Shown here in pieces: positions 1-8,697 of a stretch of DNA of 64,000 nt. The position numbers and the translations under genes were made by a program. The notes beneath the pieces are model-generated. The model was not told the DNA's origin and did no database searches. It worked only from the letters and a program-made list of their open reading frames with translations. Location: positions 851,106 to 915,105 of the forward strand of contig NZ_BPFI01000001.1 of assembly GCF_019972135.1 (NCBI RefSeq). The letters run 5' to 3'. The stretch is from Sulfurovum sp. TSL1. Its GTDB lineage: Bacteria > Campylobacterota > Campylobacteria > Campylobacterales > Sulfurovaceae. Each line of letters opens with the position of its first letter. Position 1 is the first letter of the stretch.

Positions 1-66
1 AAAGATGAATATACCGGCAAATAGCCAAAAAAAGAGGCCATGCTGTGATTTTGTTACATGATCCAT
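1..66 (-). CDS. N-terminal fragment of a membrane protein, probably penicillin-binding protein 2
   Basis: Only the first 22 codons lie in the window; the gene runs off the left edge. They read MDHVTKSQHGLFFWLFAGIF, a short polar stretch followed by the start of a hydrophobic membrane anchor. The ATG at 66 sits 12 bp after the stop of the acetyltransferase gene, so this is the next gene of the same leftward operon. The identity is inferred from gene order: in Campylobacter and Helicobacter a class B penicillin-binding protein (mrdA/pbp2) lies beside engB and the lipopolysaccharide-transport genes. The fragment alone does not prove this. Confidence 0.5.
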   Translation of the reverse strand, partial: MDHVTKSQHGLFFWLFAGIFIF

Positions 67-78
67 CAAACACTCAGA

Positions 79-543
79 TTATGCTAATTTGTAGACCAAG
101 GCTACTTCATTACAGATAGGAAAATGGATACACTTGATACAATCCGCCCAGATCTTATGTTCGGGTATCACCTCTTTGTCGATCTCTTTAAAATTCAATT
201 TTAGAAAGAACTGAGGAAGGTAGGTTAAGACAAGTACATCCTCTTCCACACCTATATTTTTCGCTTCTTCCAGTGTGAACTGTACCATTCTCTGACCTAC
301 ATTTTGTCCACGGTATGCTTCATCTACGATAAGGCTTCTGATCTCAGCCAATCTTCTGGAGTGTATATGCAAGGCTGTATACCCCACAAGTTTTTCACCG
401 TCTTTTGCCAAGACATAGGAGCGTATATTGGTCGCGACTTCATCTTCCGTACGATTCAGGATGATCCCGTCTTTTACTTCAGGAGCGACCAGTGCCTGCA
501 TAGCAGGAATATCGCTCAGTTTTGCTTTTACAAGTTCGATCAC
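79..543 (-). CDS. GNAT N-acetyltransferase, short ArgA-like
   Basis: This 154-residue protein is a single GNAT domain. The acetyl-CoA binding motif R-G-Q-N-V-G-Q is at residues 78-84, after a predicted beta strand (LIVDEAYRG). The C-terminus carries the pattern C-x2-C-x5-C (Cys135, 138, 144) seen in short stand-alone N-acetylglutamate synthase-like enzymes, so a role in the first step of arginine synthesis is plausible but not shown. Its ATG overlaps the stop of engB by 4 bp, implying translational coupling in one leftward operon with engB and the lpt genes. A generic amino-acid or protein acetyltransferase is the alternative. Confidence 0.8.
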   Translation of the reverse strand: MIELVKAKLSDIPAMQALVAPEVKDGIILNRTEDEVATNIRSYVLAKDGEKLVGYTALHIHSRRLAEIRSLIVDEAYRGQNVGQRMVQFTLEEAKNIGVEEDVLVLTYLPQFFLKLNFKEIDKEVIPEHKIWADCIKCIHFPICNEVALVYKLA

Positions 544-1196
544 TCTTTTTCCTCATTCTCTTCTGCTGTGTCATTCTTACTTTTACTTTCATCACCCACA
601 CCGAAAATCGTTTTCAGTATCATTTGATGTACTCTGTCATGGCCATTCTTCTTCAGGTTTGAGAGTGTTATAGAACCGGGGAAGTCTCTTTTGAGCTTTG
701 CTCTCTCTTTTTGATTGAGTTTATCGATCTTGGTAAATACTGTCAGGTATTTCTGATCAGGACGAATAAATTCAGAGATATACGTTTCCACATCATCATC
801 TATCTTGGCATGCGGATGGCGGGCATCACGAAGATGAATAAAAAGACGTATAGAGACACGATGCTGAATAAATTCAACAAGGTTCTTCTGCCATACTTCT
901 TTCAATGACTTTGAAACCTTTGCATACCCGAATCCAGGTAGGTCCACAAAACGTACGGGGTAACTCTGCTCATTGTAGAGATATCTTGTTTCAAAAAAGT
1001 TGATCAGTTGTGTTTTCCCCGGTGTAGCTGAACTTTTGGCCAGGTTCTTTCTTTGCGTTAATGCATTCAGTGTGGAACTTTTCCCTACATTGGAACGTCC
1101 CAAAAAGACCACTTCACTCATATCTTCAGGTAATGAATCTGCAATACTCTGTGCAGACTTGATAAATGCCGCTTCTACGACTCGGGGTGTACTCAC
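540..1196 (-). CDS. engB: ribosome biogenesis GTPase EngB/YsxC
   Basis: A 218-residue cytoplasmic GTPase of the TrmE-Era-EngA-EngB family, needed for assembly of the large ribosomal subunit. G1 is GRSNVGKSS (residues 33-41), G3 is DLPG (85-88) and G4 is TKID (155-158). A charged, Lys/Glu-rich tail of about 20 residues extends beyond the usual domain and ends in EENEEKE. The gene overlaps both neighbours by a few bases (lptA upstream, the acetyltransferase downstream). The same engB-lptA-lptC-kdsC order is familiar from Helicobacter and Campylobacter. Confidence 0.95.
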   Translation of the reverse strand: MSTPRVVEAAFIKSAQSIADSLPEDMSEVVFLGRSNVGKSSTLNALTQRKNLAKSSATPGKTQLINFFETRYLYNEQSYPVRFVDLPGFGYAKVSKSLKEVWQKNLVEFIQHRVSIRLFIHLRDARHPHAKIDDDVETYISEFIRPDQKYLTVFTKIDKLNQKERAKLKRDFPGSITLSNLKKNGHDRVHQMILKTIFGVGDESKSKNDTAEENEEKE

Positions 1197-1657
1197 TATT
1201 TGTCCTTCATTTCAAAAATAAACTTCGCAGGCTCTTTACGGTTGCCTTTTACATCTACACTTCCTGTAGACATATCAAGAATGATCTTATCACCCTTGAG
1301 ATGACTATTCTTTACCAGGTCATCCAGTATGGCTTTACCGATCAACACATAAAGTGATTTTGCAATATTGTACTCCACTTTATCTGCACTTCCTTTAAAA
1401 TGTTTTTCATCCTTTTTAAACTCAAACTTTACTGATCCCATAGCTTCATATTTTTTTGTTTCATTATTGTCATCAAAGTAGACGATCGCTCTATCAGCAT
1501 GTAACCAGTCTTTCCCTTTTTTTATCTTGGCATTACCGATGAAGTGTATCTCTTTCTTGAGCTCTTCTGCCTCCATAGAGGTAGATGTGATCTCTACCTT
1601 TTCAGCAAAAAGTGCCTGTGTGAGCATCACTAAAAGTATTATTTTAAAAAAATGCAT
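1196..1657 (-). CDS. lptA: LptA-like lipopolysaccharide transport periplasmic protein
   Basis: A 153-residue secreted protein of the LptA/OstA fold, expected to form the periplasmic bridge that carries LPS from LptC to the outer-membrane LptD. The ATG at 1657 is preferred over an in-frame ATG 108 bp upstream because AAGGGA lies just before it and the protein then starts with a signal peptide (MHFFKIILLVMLTQALFA). The rest shows alternating beta strands (VEITSTSMEAEE..., HFIGNAKIKKG) typical of the beta-jellyroll. It lies between lptC and engB in one operon. Sequence is divergent, as is usual for LptA in this phylum. Confidence 0.85.
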   Translation of the reverse strand: MHFFKIILLVMLTQALFAEKVEITSTSMEAEELKKEIHFIGNAKIKKGKDWLHADRAIVYFDDNNETKKYEAMGSVKFEFKKDEKHFKGSADKVEYNIAKSLYVLIGKAILDDLVKNSHLKGDKIILDMSTGSVDVKGNRKEPAKFIFEMKDK

Positions 1658-1697
1658 AGCGTCCCTTTGTGAGCTGGTTGAATATTGTACCACGATA

Positions 1698-2210
1698 TTA
1701 CTTTTCAGGTGTATAAAATACTGTATCCACAGTCTGGCCGGTAGCCTTTTTTTGGCGTGCATCATACTCCAAACTTTTTCCTTTGATAATATTTTGACCT
1801 CTTATACCGGTAAAAGGTGCTGTAATATGTAAAATTTCACTCTTTTTATTATAGATGGCATGTTCTGTTTCATACCTATAGCCAGTATGTTCCTGCATGA
1901 CAACATGACCATCTAACCGCAGCATGTCACCTTCAAGTTTACCTTTATCCGCAGAGAGTGACTTTATGTTATTATCAAAATAGCGTATGTTCTCTACCTT
2001 CAATACACCCTTGTCTCTCGCCCCGTATGTACCAAATATCCGACTTTTCATAGTGTCAGTATCGACTTCCGTCAAAGTGGTATCAGTGAATTCAAGTTCC
2101 TTGGTAAATACTTTACCGGGTACAGATGCATTTTGTAACCTTAACATGAGGGCCGTGGATATGATCCCGATGATCGCAATGGTCAGTATATATTCTAATT
2201 TTATTCCCAT
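1698..2210 (-). CDS. lptC: LptC-like LPS export protein
   Basis: A 170-residue protein with one N-terminal membrane anchor (about residues 6-24, ILTIAIIGIISTALML) followed by a periplasmic beta-rich domain, matching LptC, which links the inner-membrane LptBFG transporter to LptA. The C-terminal half has repeated strand-turn patterns such as GHVVMQEHTGYRYETEHAIY. The gene starts inside the end of kdsC (10-bp overlap), and the KDO-8-phosphate phosphatase-LptC-LptA order links synthesis and export of the LPS core. Family assignment rests on topology, size and gene order more than on strong motifs. Confidence 0.85.
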   Translation of the reverse strand: MGIKLEYILTIAIIGIISTALMLRLQNASVPGKVFTKELEFTDTTLTEVDTDTMKSRIFGTYGARDKGVLKVENIRYFDNNIKSLSADKGKLEGDMLRLDGHVVMQEHTGYRYETEHAIYNKKSEILHITAPFTGIRGQNIIKGKSLEYDARQKKATGQTVDTVFYTPEK

Positions 2211-2698
2211 AGCTCCAGATACTTCTTTTCAAGCCCTTCTTTGACAATGAGATATTCTATCATTTCACGTACTGCACCATCTCCACCTCTTTTGGAGAGC
2301 ACTACATTGGCGATCTTATCTACATAAGCACTTGCATCTCTTGGCACGAATGAAATTTTAGCCGCTTTCAACATCGGCAGGTCATTCAGATCATCTCCTA
2401 TGGCTGCTACATTGTCCATGGTGAGGTCAAGCTTTTCCAAAAGTGATTCGAGGACCTCTTTTTTATTGCCGATCCCCTGATAAAAATGTTCTATATGCAA
2501 CTCTTTTGCACGACGTGCAACGATCGTTGAAGTTCTTCCCGTAATGATGGCTACCTGTTTTCCAAGTCTTCTCCATGAGGATATAGCCAAACCATCTTTG
2601 ACGTTAAAAGACTTGATCTCATCACCATGTTCACTGTAAGTAATATGACTGTTCGTCATAGTACCGTCTACATCAAGTACGATCAATTCAATGCTCAC
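2201..2698 (-). CDS. kdsC: 3-deoxy-D-manno-octulosonate 8-phosphate phosphatase KdsC
   Basis: A 165-residue HAD-superfamily phosphatase without a cap domain, the length of tetrameric KdsC. Catalytic DxD is DVDGT at residues 9-13, motif II is ITGRTS (about 52-57), the motif III lysine is in GNKKE (77-81) and motif IV is GDDLND (101-106). It hydrolyses KDO-8-P to KDO for LPS inner-core synthesis. It overlaps hisB upstream and lptC downstream by a few bases, so the operon couples KDO formation to LPS export. Confidence 0.92.
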   Translation of the reverse strand: MSIELIVLDVDGTMTNSHITYSEHGDEIKSFNVKDGLAISSWRRLGKQVAIITGRTSTIVARRAKELHIEHFYQGIGNKKEVLESLLEKLDLTMDNVAAIGDDLNDLPMLKAAKISFVPRDASAYVDKIANVVLSKRGGDGAVREMIEYLIVKEGLEKKYLELWE

Positions 2699-3267
2699 AG
2701 TACACCCTTTGTACTTGGGATACCCGCATTTTCATTCACTGTGACCGCCCTGCGAAGCGCCACGGCCAGTGCCTTAAATGCAGCCTCTATAATGTGGTGT
2801 TTGTTCTTACCACGGTTATAGATAAGGTGAAGTGTCAAAGGAAGATTGAATGCAAATGCTTTAAAGAACTCTTCTACAAGCTCTACATCAAAGTTCCCTA
2901 CTTTACCGCCAATGGGGAGTTCAAACACAAGGTACCCGCGGTTTGAGAGATCGATATCACAGGTCACACTTGCTTCATCCATCACGACAGTTGCATTACC
3001 GAAACGCTCTATGCTCTTTACAGGGTAGATAGCTTTTTTAAGTGCCTGCCCAATAACGATACCCACATCCTCAACCGTATGGTGGTCATCGATATGTGTA
3101 TCACCCGTACAATGTACTTCCATATCGATATGTGCATGCTTGGTAAATGCTTCGAGCATATGGTCGTAAAAGCCCACACCGGTGTTTATCTTGGCTTGTC
3201 CTGAACCATAAAGGTTGAGTTTGACTGAAATCTGTGTCTCTTTGGTTTCTCTTGTTACTTCTATCAT
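2695..3267 (-). CDS. hisB: imidazoleglycerol-phosphate dehydratase
   Basis: A 190-residue monofunctional HisB, which dehydrates imidazole-glycerol phosphate in histidine synthesis. The two metal-binding repeats are visible: DHMLEAFTKHAHID (35-48) with DDHHTVEDVGI (60-70), and the second repeat ending NKHHIIEAAFKALA (about 155-168). There is no N-terminal phosphatase domain, unlike the E. coli fusion. It sits alone among envelope genes, with the kdsC start overlapping its stop, rather than in a his operon; scattered his genes are usual in Campylobacterota. Confidence 0.96.
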   Translation of the reverse strand: MIEVTRETKETQISVKLNLYGSGQAKINTGVGFYDHMLEAFTKHAHIDMEVHCTGDTHIDDHHTVEDVGIVIGQALKKAIYPVKSIERFGNATVVMDEASVTCDIDLSNRGYLVFELPIGGKVGNFDVELVEEFFKAFAFNLPLTLHLIYNRGKNKHHIIEAAFKALAVALRRAVTVNENAGIPSTKGVL

Positions 3268-3284
3268 CTTTCTTCCTACATAGA

Positions 3285-4067
3285 TTAATTTCTTACGATA
3301 AATGCACCCTCTAGGTCATTATGGGCCTTAAAGTCCCTCGCTTCATCCTCAGACCTGTATCCCATAAGCCATACGCGATACAGCGGTGCGCCATCTATAT
3401 CATTAAAACGTCTTATGATGGTATTATAGCGTCTATATAGAGCGCTGTATTTTCTTTGATAGACCTTGGCACCCTCATGGAGTCTGAATGCACCCACTTG
3501 AACACCGAAATCAGAGAGTACGATACGTTGTTGCGTGTGCTCTCTTTTCTGCCTTGCGATCGCTGCGTCTGACTCGACCCTTCCTGCAAATCCGACCACT
3601 TTCAAAGAAACCTTAGCGATCCCCATTTTGTCAAGTCCTATCTCTTTACCTGCAGTATAACTACAATCAATGACCCGGCCCCTTACAAAAGGCCCCCTGT
3701 CATTGATACGTACGATCGTGCTTTTACCGTTTTGCAGGTTCTTGATTTTTACCATCGTATCCATTGGCCATGTTTTGTGTGCTGCGGTTCTGGCATGCAT
3801 ATTATAGACTTCGCCGTTACTTGTCTGTTTACCATGGAAGTTAGGTCCATACCAGCTTGAGATCCCCTGCATCACCTGTCCCACTTCAACATATGTCGGA
3901 TTGTAACGTTTGCCCAATACCTTATAGGAGCGCATAGTGGATCTATGTCTGGCTGCACTCGTATATTTTGTGGCTTTGGCCCCTTTAGGCTCCGGTCCAC
4001 ACCCTGTGATAAGGGTACTTACTCCCAAAATAACGATCAATAATATTGGGGATGTAAGTCTCTTCAT
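3285..4067 (-). CDS. rlpA: RlpA-like septal lytic transglycosylase lipoprotein with SPOR domain
   Basis: From the ATG at 4067 (GAGG box 4 bases upstream; a more distant in-frame ATG lacks support) the protein is about 260 residues. It starts with a lipoprotein signal peptide whose lipobox ends LITGC. A double-psi beta-barrel RlpA domain follows, with the typical segments SSWYGPNFHGKQTSNGE and RINDRGPF. The C-terminal 70 residues are a SPOR peptidoglycan-binding domain starting GVQVGAFR. The protein would cleave denuded glycan strands at the septum. It lies between hisB and a histidine kinase on the same strand. Confidence 0.9.
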   Translation of the reverse strand: MKRLTSPILLIVILGVSTLITGCGPEPKGAKATKYTSAARHRSTMRSYKVLGKRYNPTYVEVGQVMQGISSWYGPNFHGKQTSNGEVYNMHARTAAHKTWPMDTMVKIKNLQNGKSTIVRINDRGPFVRGRVIDCSYTAGKEIGLDKMGIAKVSLKVVGFAGRVESDAAIARQKREHTQQRIVLSDFGVQVGAFRLHEGAKVYQRKYSALYRRYNTIIRRFNDIDGAPLYRVWLMGYRSEDEARDFKAHNDLEGAFIVRN

Positions 4068-4138
4068 ACTACCTCGGGAATGCATTTATATTTAGGCAGG
4101 TATTATCACTTTATTTGACTTTGTTTTTGCTTGATGGT

Positions 4139-6013
4139 CTAAGAGTTGCAATGCTCTTTAATGATCATTTTTAACGCTTCTATATCCAGCGGCTTCACGG
4201 CATAATCATCCATACCTTTGGCCATATACTTCTCTTTGTCCCCTGAGGAAGTATTGGCAGTGAGCGCAATGATAGGGACATGTTGCAACCGCTGTTCTGT
4301 TTCATGTTGCAAAATATGCTTACAGGCTTCGACTCCATCCATAACAGGCATTTCAATATCCATAAATATAATGTCATAGGTATGATGTATAGACATCTCA
4401 ACAGCATCTTTTCCATCATTCACCACAGTCACTTCCAGGCCAAGATTCTCCAAAATGATCTTTATGAGTTTGCAGTTGATCTTATTGTCATCCGCGACGA
4501 GCGCATGAAGTCCTTGAAACTGTTCGGTATTTTCTGCGGTATCAGAGGTAAGTATCTTCTCTTTCTTATGCTCACTAGCATTGGTTAAGATCCTGATCGT
4601 TTTTGCCAGGCTGATAGGCGTTAGGACCACATCGGTAAAATGATGTTGCTGGGGATTGACACGCGCCCTTAAACTGCCGTTGGTCAAAAGTACAGATTTG
4701 CACTCCAGGGCAGCACACTGTTCCAACTCTCCGGGCAGCCTCGCATAGCGATGATCAAATATCATAATATCAGGTAGGTTGACAGGCGTGTCTGACTCAA
4801 AAAGATCTTCATAATAGTAGAAAGAAAATGCTGCACCCAGGTGTTCTATGTAGATTTGAAGATTGACATCCAACTGACGGTCAATACTCTTTACAGGCAG
4901 TGCAAGACCTACGGACAGCTCAGAAAAATCAGTATAGACGCTAGGTTCATGGTCTTTGTTCTTTGCTAATGACAGGGTAAAAAAGAAAGTGGTTCCTTCA
5001 TTTTCTTTACTTTCAACTTCAAGTTCTCCACCCATAAGCTGAACCATTTTACGCGATATGGTCAGTCCGAGTCCTGTACCTCCATATTTTCGGCTTGTAC
5101 CAGCCGTTGCCTGTCCGTAAGCTTCAAAAATGGTCTTTTGCTGCACTTCACTCAGACCGATACCGTTGTCACTCACAGAAAACTTCAACCCTGTGTGATC
5201 TTTGTCACTACTTACCCTTTCAACAAAAAGGTTGATCTTTCCATAGGTATCCGTGAACTTAATGGCATTTCCTATAAGGTTTGTCAATATTTGAGAAAGT
5301 TTTGTAGGATCGCCAATGACATAGGGCGACAGCGTCGGATCGACCAAAACACCGAACTCAATATCCTTCTGGTCTGCCATCTGTGCAAAAGATGCTACCG
5401 TCAGATCGATAGTCTCGAATAAATGAAAAGGTATAGATTCGATCTCCATTTTTTCTGCATTCATTTTAGAAAGGTCCAGAACATCATTCACTATAGAGAT
5501 AAGATTGTTTGAGGAATTTTCGATCAGGGAGATGAACTCCTTCTGGTCTTCTGTTGCATCCATCTCTTTGAGAAGTTTGGTAAAACCTAAAATACCATTA
5601 AGCGGTGTACGAATTTCATGAGACATGGTAGATAAAAATTGGCCTTTTGCTTCTGCCTCCTCTTTGATCTCTTTGCCCTTCTTCTCTAAAAGTGAAAAAA
5701 GATGCGCAATATACTTATAGACCTCTTCTCTTTGTTGTGGAATGATCCCTTTCTCAATGTCTGCTAAATGGTCAAAACTGTCTAAAACAGAAACCAGGGC
5801 TCTGTTCTCTCTTTCTTCTTTATACTGATCAAACCATACATATCCCAGGGACAAGAGACTCAATACCACGATCAGCAACAAAGAGACGAACAGCCCTATA
5901 TCAGTAGGATCAAACCTTTCCCATTCTCTATAACTCCAATAACTGCCAAGCATCAACAATACAATAAGCGGAACCATACGGACAGCGTTATCCAGCACAT
6001 TTTTTTTCAACAT
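4139..6013 (-). CDS. membrane hybrid histidine kinase with C-terminal receiver
   Basis: A 624-residue hybrid sensor kinase. Two membrane helices lie near residues 13-26 and 39-60 with only a short loop between them, so no large periplasmic sensor is present. HisKA follows with the phospho-accepting histidine in SHEIRTPLNG (His132), then HATPase_c (DNGIGLS, GTGLGLTI). Residues about 360-490 look like a degenerate receiver without a clear acidic pocket. A true receiver has DDNK near its start and Asp552 in FMDIEMPVMDG, with the conserved Lys in VKPLD. There is no Hpt domain; a free Hpt protein is encoded 2 kb away. The signal sensed is unknown. Confidence 0.9.
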   Translation of the reverse strand: MLKKNVLDNAVRMVPLIVLLMLGSYWSYREWERFDPTDIGLFVSLLLIVVLSLLSLGYVWFDQYKEERENRALVSVLDSFDHLADIEKGIIPQQREEVYKYIAHLFSLLEKKGKEIKEEAEAKGQFLSTMSHEIRTPLNGILGFTKLLKEMDATEDQKEFISLIENSSNNLISIVNDVLDLSKMNAEKMEIESIPFHLFETIDLTVASFAQMADQKDIEFGVLVDPTLSPYVIGDPTKLSQILTNLIGNAIKFTDTYGKINLFVERVSSDKDHTGLKFSVSDNGIGLSEVQQKTIFEAYGQATAGTSRKYGGTGLGLTISRKMVQLMGGELEVESKENEGTTFFFTLSLAKNKDHEPSVYTDFSELSVGLALPVKSIDRQLDVNLQIYIEHLGAAFSFYYYEDLFESDTPVNLPDIMIFDHRYARLPGELEQCAALECKSVLLTNGSLRARVNPQQHHFTDVVLTPISLAKTIRILTNASEHKKEKILTSDTAENTEQFQGLHALVADDNKINCKLIKIILENLGLEVTVVNDGKDAVEMSIHHTYDIIFMDIEMPVMDGVEACKHILQHETEQRLQHVPIIALTANTSSGDKEKYMAKGMDDYAVKPLDIEALKMIIKEHCNS

Positions 6014-6051
6014 TCTTCCCTTTTGAAACTACGATAAAGTATAATAAATTC

Positions 6052-7155
6052 TTATTCTAGTATTTTATCAAATGTTTTCTTGTTTACGGGAATCACCAGT
6101 AAACTATCCAGAACAAGAAAATCATTTTTTAAGTGATTGGAAAAGATGATCTCCTCTGCATCCACATCATACAGTTTGGCAATGCTCTCTACGGTTTCTC
6201 CGAGTGCGACAGTGTGAGAGACCATATGTGACTTGAAGACTTTCTTTTTATCGGGTAACTGATAACGCAAATAAAAGGCATACACTTTTTCAAGAGGAAT
6301 AGTGATCTTGTATGTGGGTCTCTCTTTAGGCACTCTACCGTCTTTTAAACTTTTGTTCAGACTTAAAAGTCTTGCTTCATTCATTTTCAATAATGCTGCG
6401 ATCTCTTTGAGTGATGTCCCGGCCGGTACAGTCACCTGTATCAGTGCATTTTCCAGATTCTGATTCGTTGTATTGCCAAAGTCCAAAGTCTCATTTTCAC
6501 CTATCATAGCAAGAAGAAGGATCTTTTTCATATACTGACGTGTTTCACGGGGGAGATATTTCAAATTGTCGTCCATCAACACACTTAACTCATCTGTTCC
6601 AGCACGTTTAATGGCCCTGCTGACACAACCTTCTCCGCAATTGTAGGCCATGGCTGATAAATACCATTTTCCAAACTGTTTATGCAACCTATTGAGATAG
6701 TTGATCGCTGCAGATGTGGCACTGACCGTATCACACCGTTCATCATAGCTGTGGCATACCGTCAGATTATAATCTTTGGCCGTTGCAGGCATGAACTGCC
6801 ATAGACCTACCGCTTTTTTGGGCGAAACGGCATCTGTCGAAAACCCCGATTCCACCATAGAAAGATAGATGAACAGATCACTCACCCCATCCTCAGCAAG
6901 CAGCCCATGCATCGTAGGCAAGATCTCTTTGCCTCGAAGTAAGGCGTGCCTGTAAAATGACCGTAACTTTTTTTCATGCTTTGACACAAAAGAGATAAAC
7001 GCTTCATTATAGAGATAAGATTCATCCACATCAAATTCATGAAACACATAGGAATAACTGGGGTACTTCTCTGCCAATGAGACGCCATAAACGAACCCTA
7101 TGGAGAATAGGTAAAAAAATAAAATACGTTTAACATATCTTATTGCTCTATACAT
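6052..7155 (-). CDS. MltD-like lytic murein transglycosylase with LysM
   Basis: A 367-residue exported protein starting with a signal peptide (IRYVKRILFFYLFSIGFVYG). The SLT domain (about residues 85-215) has the catalytic glutamate in SMVESGFSTDA (Glu102), then the GLWQFMPATA and AYNCGEG motifs of family 1 transglycosylases. A LysM-type peptidoglycan-binding module lies near the C-terminus (about 308-355, VSHTVALGETVESIAKLYDV), with a possible degenerate one before it. The enzyme would cleave glycan to 1,6-anhydro products in the periplasm. The gene begins 5 bp after the tatD stop and is likely cotranscribed with it. Confidence 0.9.
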   Translation of the reverse strand: MYRAIRYVKRILFFYLFSIGFVYGVSLAEKYPSYSYVFHEFDVDESYLYNEAFISFVSKHEKKLRSFYRHALLRGKEILPTMHGLLAEDGVSDLFIYLSMVESGFSTDAVSPKKAVGLWQFMPATAKDYNLTVCHSYDERCDTVSATSAAINYLNRLHKQFGKWYLSAMAYNCGEGCVSRAIKRAGTDELSVLMDDNLKYLPRETRQYMKKILLLAMIGENETLDFGNTTNQNLENALIQVTVPAGTSLKEIAALLKMNEARLLSLNKSLKDGRVPKERPTYKITIPLEKVYAFYLRYQLPDKKKVFKSHMVSHTVALGETVESIAKLYDVDAEEIIFSNHLKNDFLVLDSLLVIPVNKKTFDKILE

Positions 7156-7160
7156 CCGGA

Positions 7161-7931
7161 TCAGAACCTAAAAAGTCTTTGGGCATTCTGTGTACTTGAA
7201 TCTTCGATCTCTTTCCTGCTGAGTGAAGAGAGTTCAGCCATTTTATCTGCTACAAATGTCGTATAACTTGGTTCATTTCTCTCACCACGGTGGGGATGAG
7301 GCGTAAGATACGGCGCATCCGTCTCTATGACCAGTTTATCTAGAGGAATTTTAGGGTAGACATTAATGAGTTTTCTTGCATTTTTAAATGTCAATACCCC
7401 GCCTATACCGTAATAGAAATTCTTTTTTGCGAGTTTGAGCAGGGACTCATCTGCATTGTAACAGTGCAATACACCGCCCTCTTCTCCCGCATAGTGATCA
7501 AGCATTTCCAAACAATCCGGTGTCGATTCTCTCACATGGACAATAAGCGGTTTTTTCAACTCTTTTGCCCATAGAATTTGATCCAAAAAGACTTCTTTTT
7601 GCAGTGTTTTCTCTGTTTCGATCTCATCTTCTGACTCTGGCAGTCTGAAATAATCCAAACCGCATTCACCGATCGCAACACACTTGGGATGTGTCACATA
7701 GGGTTCCAAAAAGCTTCTGTCATACTCACGGGCATCATAAGGGTGTACACCTACTGCAAAATAGACCCCTTCATACCGCTCTGCCAGATCAACCGCCCTC
7801 TGCAGTGTTTTTGGATCTGCCCCCGGTATAATGAATTTTTCAACACCTTTTTGTCTGGCATTTTCCAAAACCTGCTCTATATCACCATCATACCGATCAT
7901 CATCCAAATGACAATGTGTATCTATTATCAT
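7161..7931 (-). CDS. tatD: TatD family metal-dependent hydrolase/DNase
   Basis: A 256-residue TIM-barrel amidohydrolase of the TatD/YcfH family. Metal ligands are visible in DTHCHLD (His6, His8), GECGLDYFR, VHVRES, HCYNAD and ETDAPYLTPHPHRG. Family members are 3'-5' DNases or tRNA/DNA repair exonucleases in the cytoplasm. It is the first gene of a leftward pair with the lytic transglycosylase and is divergent from the Hpt gene across a 121-bp gap that must hold both promoters. The exact substrate cannot be read from sequence. Confidence 0.93.
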   Translation of the reverse strand: MIIDTHCHLDDDRYDGDIEQVLENARQKGVEKFIIPGADPKTLQRAVDLAERYEGVYFAVGVHPYDAREYDRSFLEPYVTHPKCVAIGECGLDYFRLPESEDEIETEKTLQKEVFLDQILWAKELKKPLIVHVRESTPDCLEMLDHYAGEEGGVLHCYNADESLLKLAKKNFYYGIGGVLTFKNARKLINVYPKIPLDKLVIETDAPYLTPHPHRGERNEPSYTTFVADKMAELSSLSRKEIEDSSTQNAQRLFRF

Positions 7932-8032
7932 CTATACTTTGTCCTTTTTTATACATTATAACAAATTTCTTCTATATTCATCTCTTGAAACATGCTAATC
8001 TAACCTTCAATAAGTTATAGTTAAGTACAAAT

Positions 8033-8038
8033 TATAAT
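8033..8038 (+). promoter_or_regulatory. -10 box for the Hpt gene
   Basis: A perfect TATAAT lies 14 bp before the Hpt start codon, preceded by AT-rich sequence without a clear -35 box, as is common for sigma-70 promoters in this phylum. The ribosome-binding site GAAGGGG follows at about 8043-8049. The implied 5' leader is only a few nucleotides long. Confidence 0.4.
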
Positions 8039-8052
8039 ATTGAAGGGGCGCT

Positions 8053-8697
8053 ATGTCTGCATTAACCATCATATCTATCTTTGTTTTGCTTGTACTTTTA
8101 CTTATCTTTCATGAATACCGAAATGAAAAAAAGTATCAGGAAGAAAGACGCAAAAAACAAACAAAAACTGCTCCAGATACAAAAACCGCACCTTCAAAAG
8201 AAGAAAAGACAACTACTCCAAAGCCTGAACCAAAAGCAGAGGCAAAACCCGAACCAAAACCCGAACGACAACCCGAACCAAAGCCTGAACCTGAACCGAA
8301 ACCAGAACCTGAACCAAAACTCGAGCTAGAACCTGAAGCCATAAAAGAAACAAAAGAACTGCCTGAGGCAAATTATCCTCAGTTCACCCATATTCGTCTG
8401 ATAGAAATGGGGCTTTCGGATGAAGAAGCAAAAGAGTTTGTAGCGGAACTTATCCCTCAGATCGAAACAGAGATCCCACTTATAGAAACAGCCATACAAG
8501 AAGGAGATTTTCATCAAATAGAACGCTTGACACATGGGATCAAAGGTTCAGCGACCAACTTGGGTACAGGTGGCGTCTCAGACCTTTTAACAGATTATAA
8601 TACCTATTTGAAAACCGGGACGGATGTTGACATTGCCAAAATGTATCTTGAACATCTTATACGCTATACCAATGAGCTCAAAACACAATATGCCTAA
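8053..8697 (+). CDS. membrane-anchored histidine phosphotransfer (Hpt) protein with Pro/Glu/Lys linker
   Basis: A 214-residue protein in three parts: one N-terminal membrane helix (about residues 4-19), a low-complexity linker (55-96) rich in P-E-P-K repeats, and a C-terminal Hpt four-helix domain (110-214). The phospho-accepting histidine is in LTHGIKGSATNLG (His161). Hpt domains relay phosphate between hybrid-kinase receivers and downstream regulators. The hybrid kinase at 4139-6013 ends in a receiver and has no Hpt, so the two may work together, but this is inference. The stiff Pro-rich linker suggests the domain is held away from the membrane. Confidence 0.8.
   Translation: MSALTIISIFVLLVLLLIFHEYRNEKKYQEERRKKQTKTAPDTKTAPSKEEKTTTPKPEPKAEAKPEPKPERQPEPKPEPEPKPEPEPKLELEPEAIKETKELPEANYPQFTHIRLIEMGLSDEEAKEFVAELIPQIETEIPLIETAIQEGDFHQIERLTHGIKGSATNLGTGGVSDLLTDYNTYLKTGTDVDIAKMYLEHLIRYTNELKTQYA
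8218..8337 (+). repeat. Pro-Glu-Pro-Lys coding repeat
   Basis: About 120 bp of imperfect 6- to 12-bp repeats of the type CCTGAACCAAAA encode the PEPKPE linker of the Hpt protein. The repeat number could vary by slippage and lengthen or shorten the linker in frame. Confidence 0.8.

Noticed and set aside
8136-8342. Gly/Ser-rich reverse-strand frame
   Set aside because: It is the antisense reading of the Pro-Glu-Lys linker codons of the Hpt gene.
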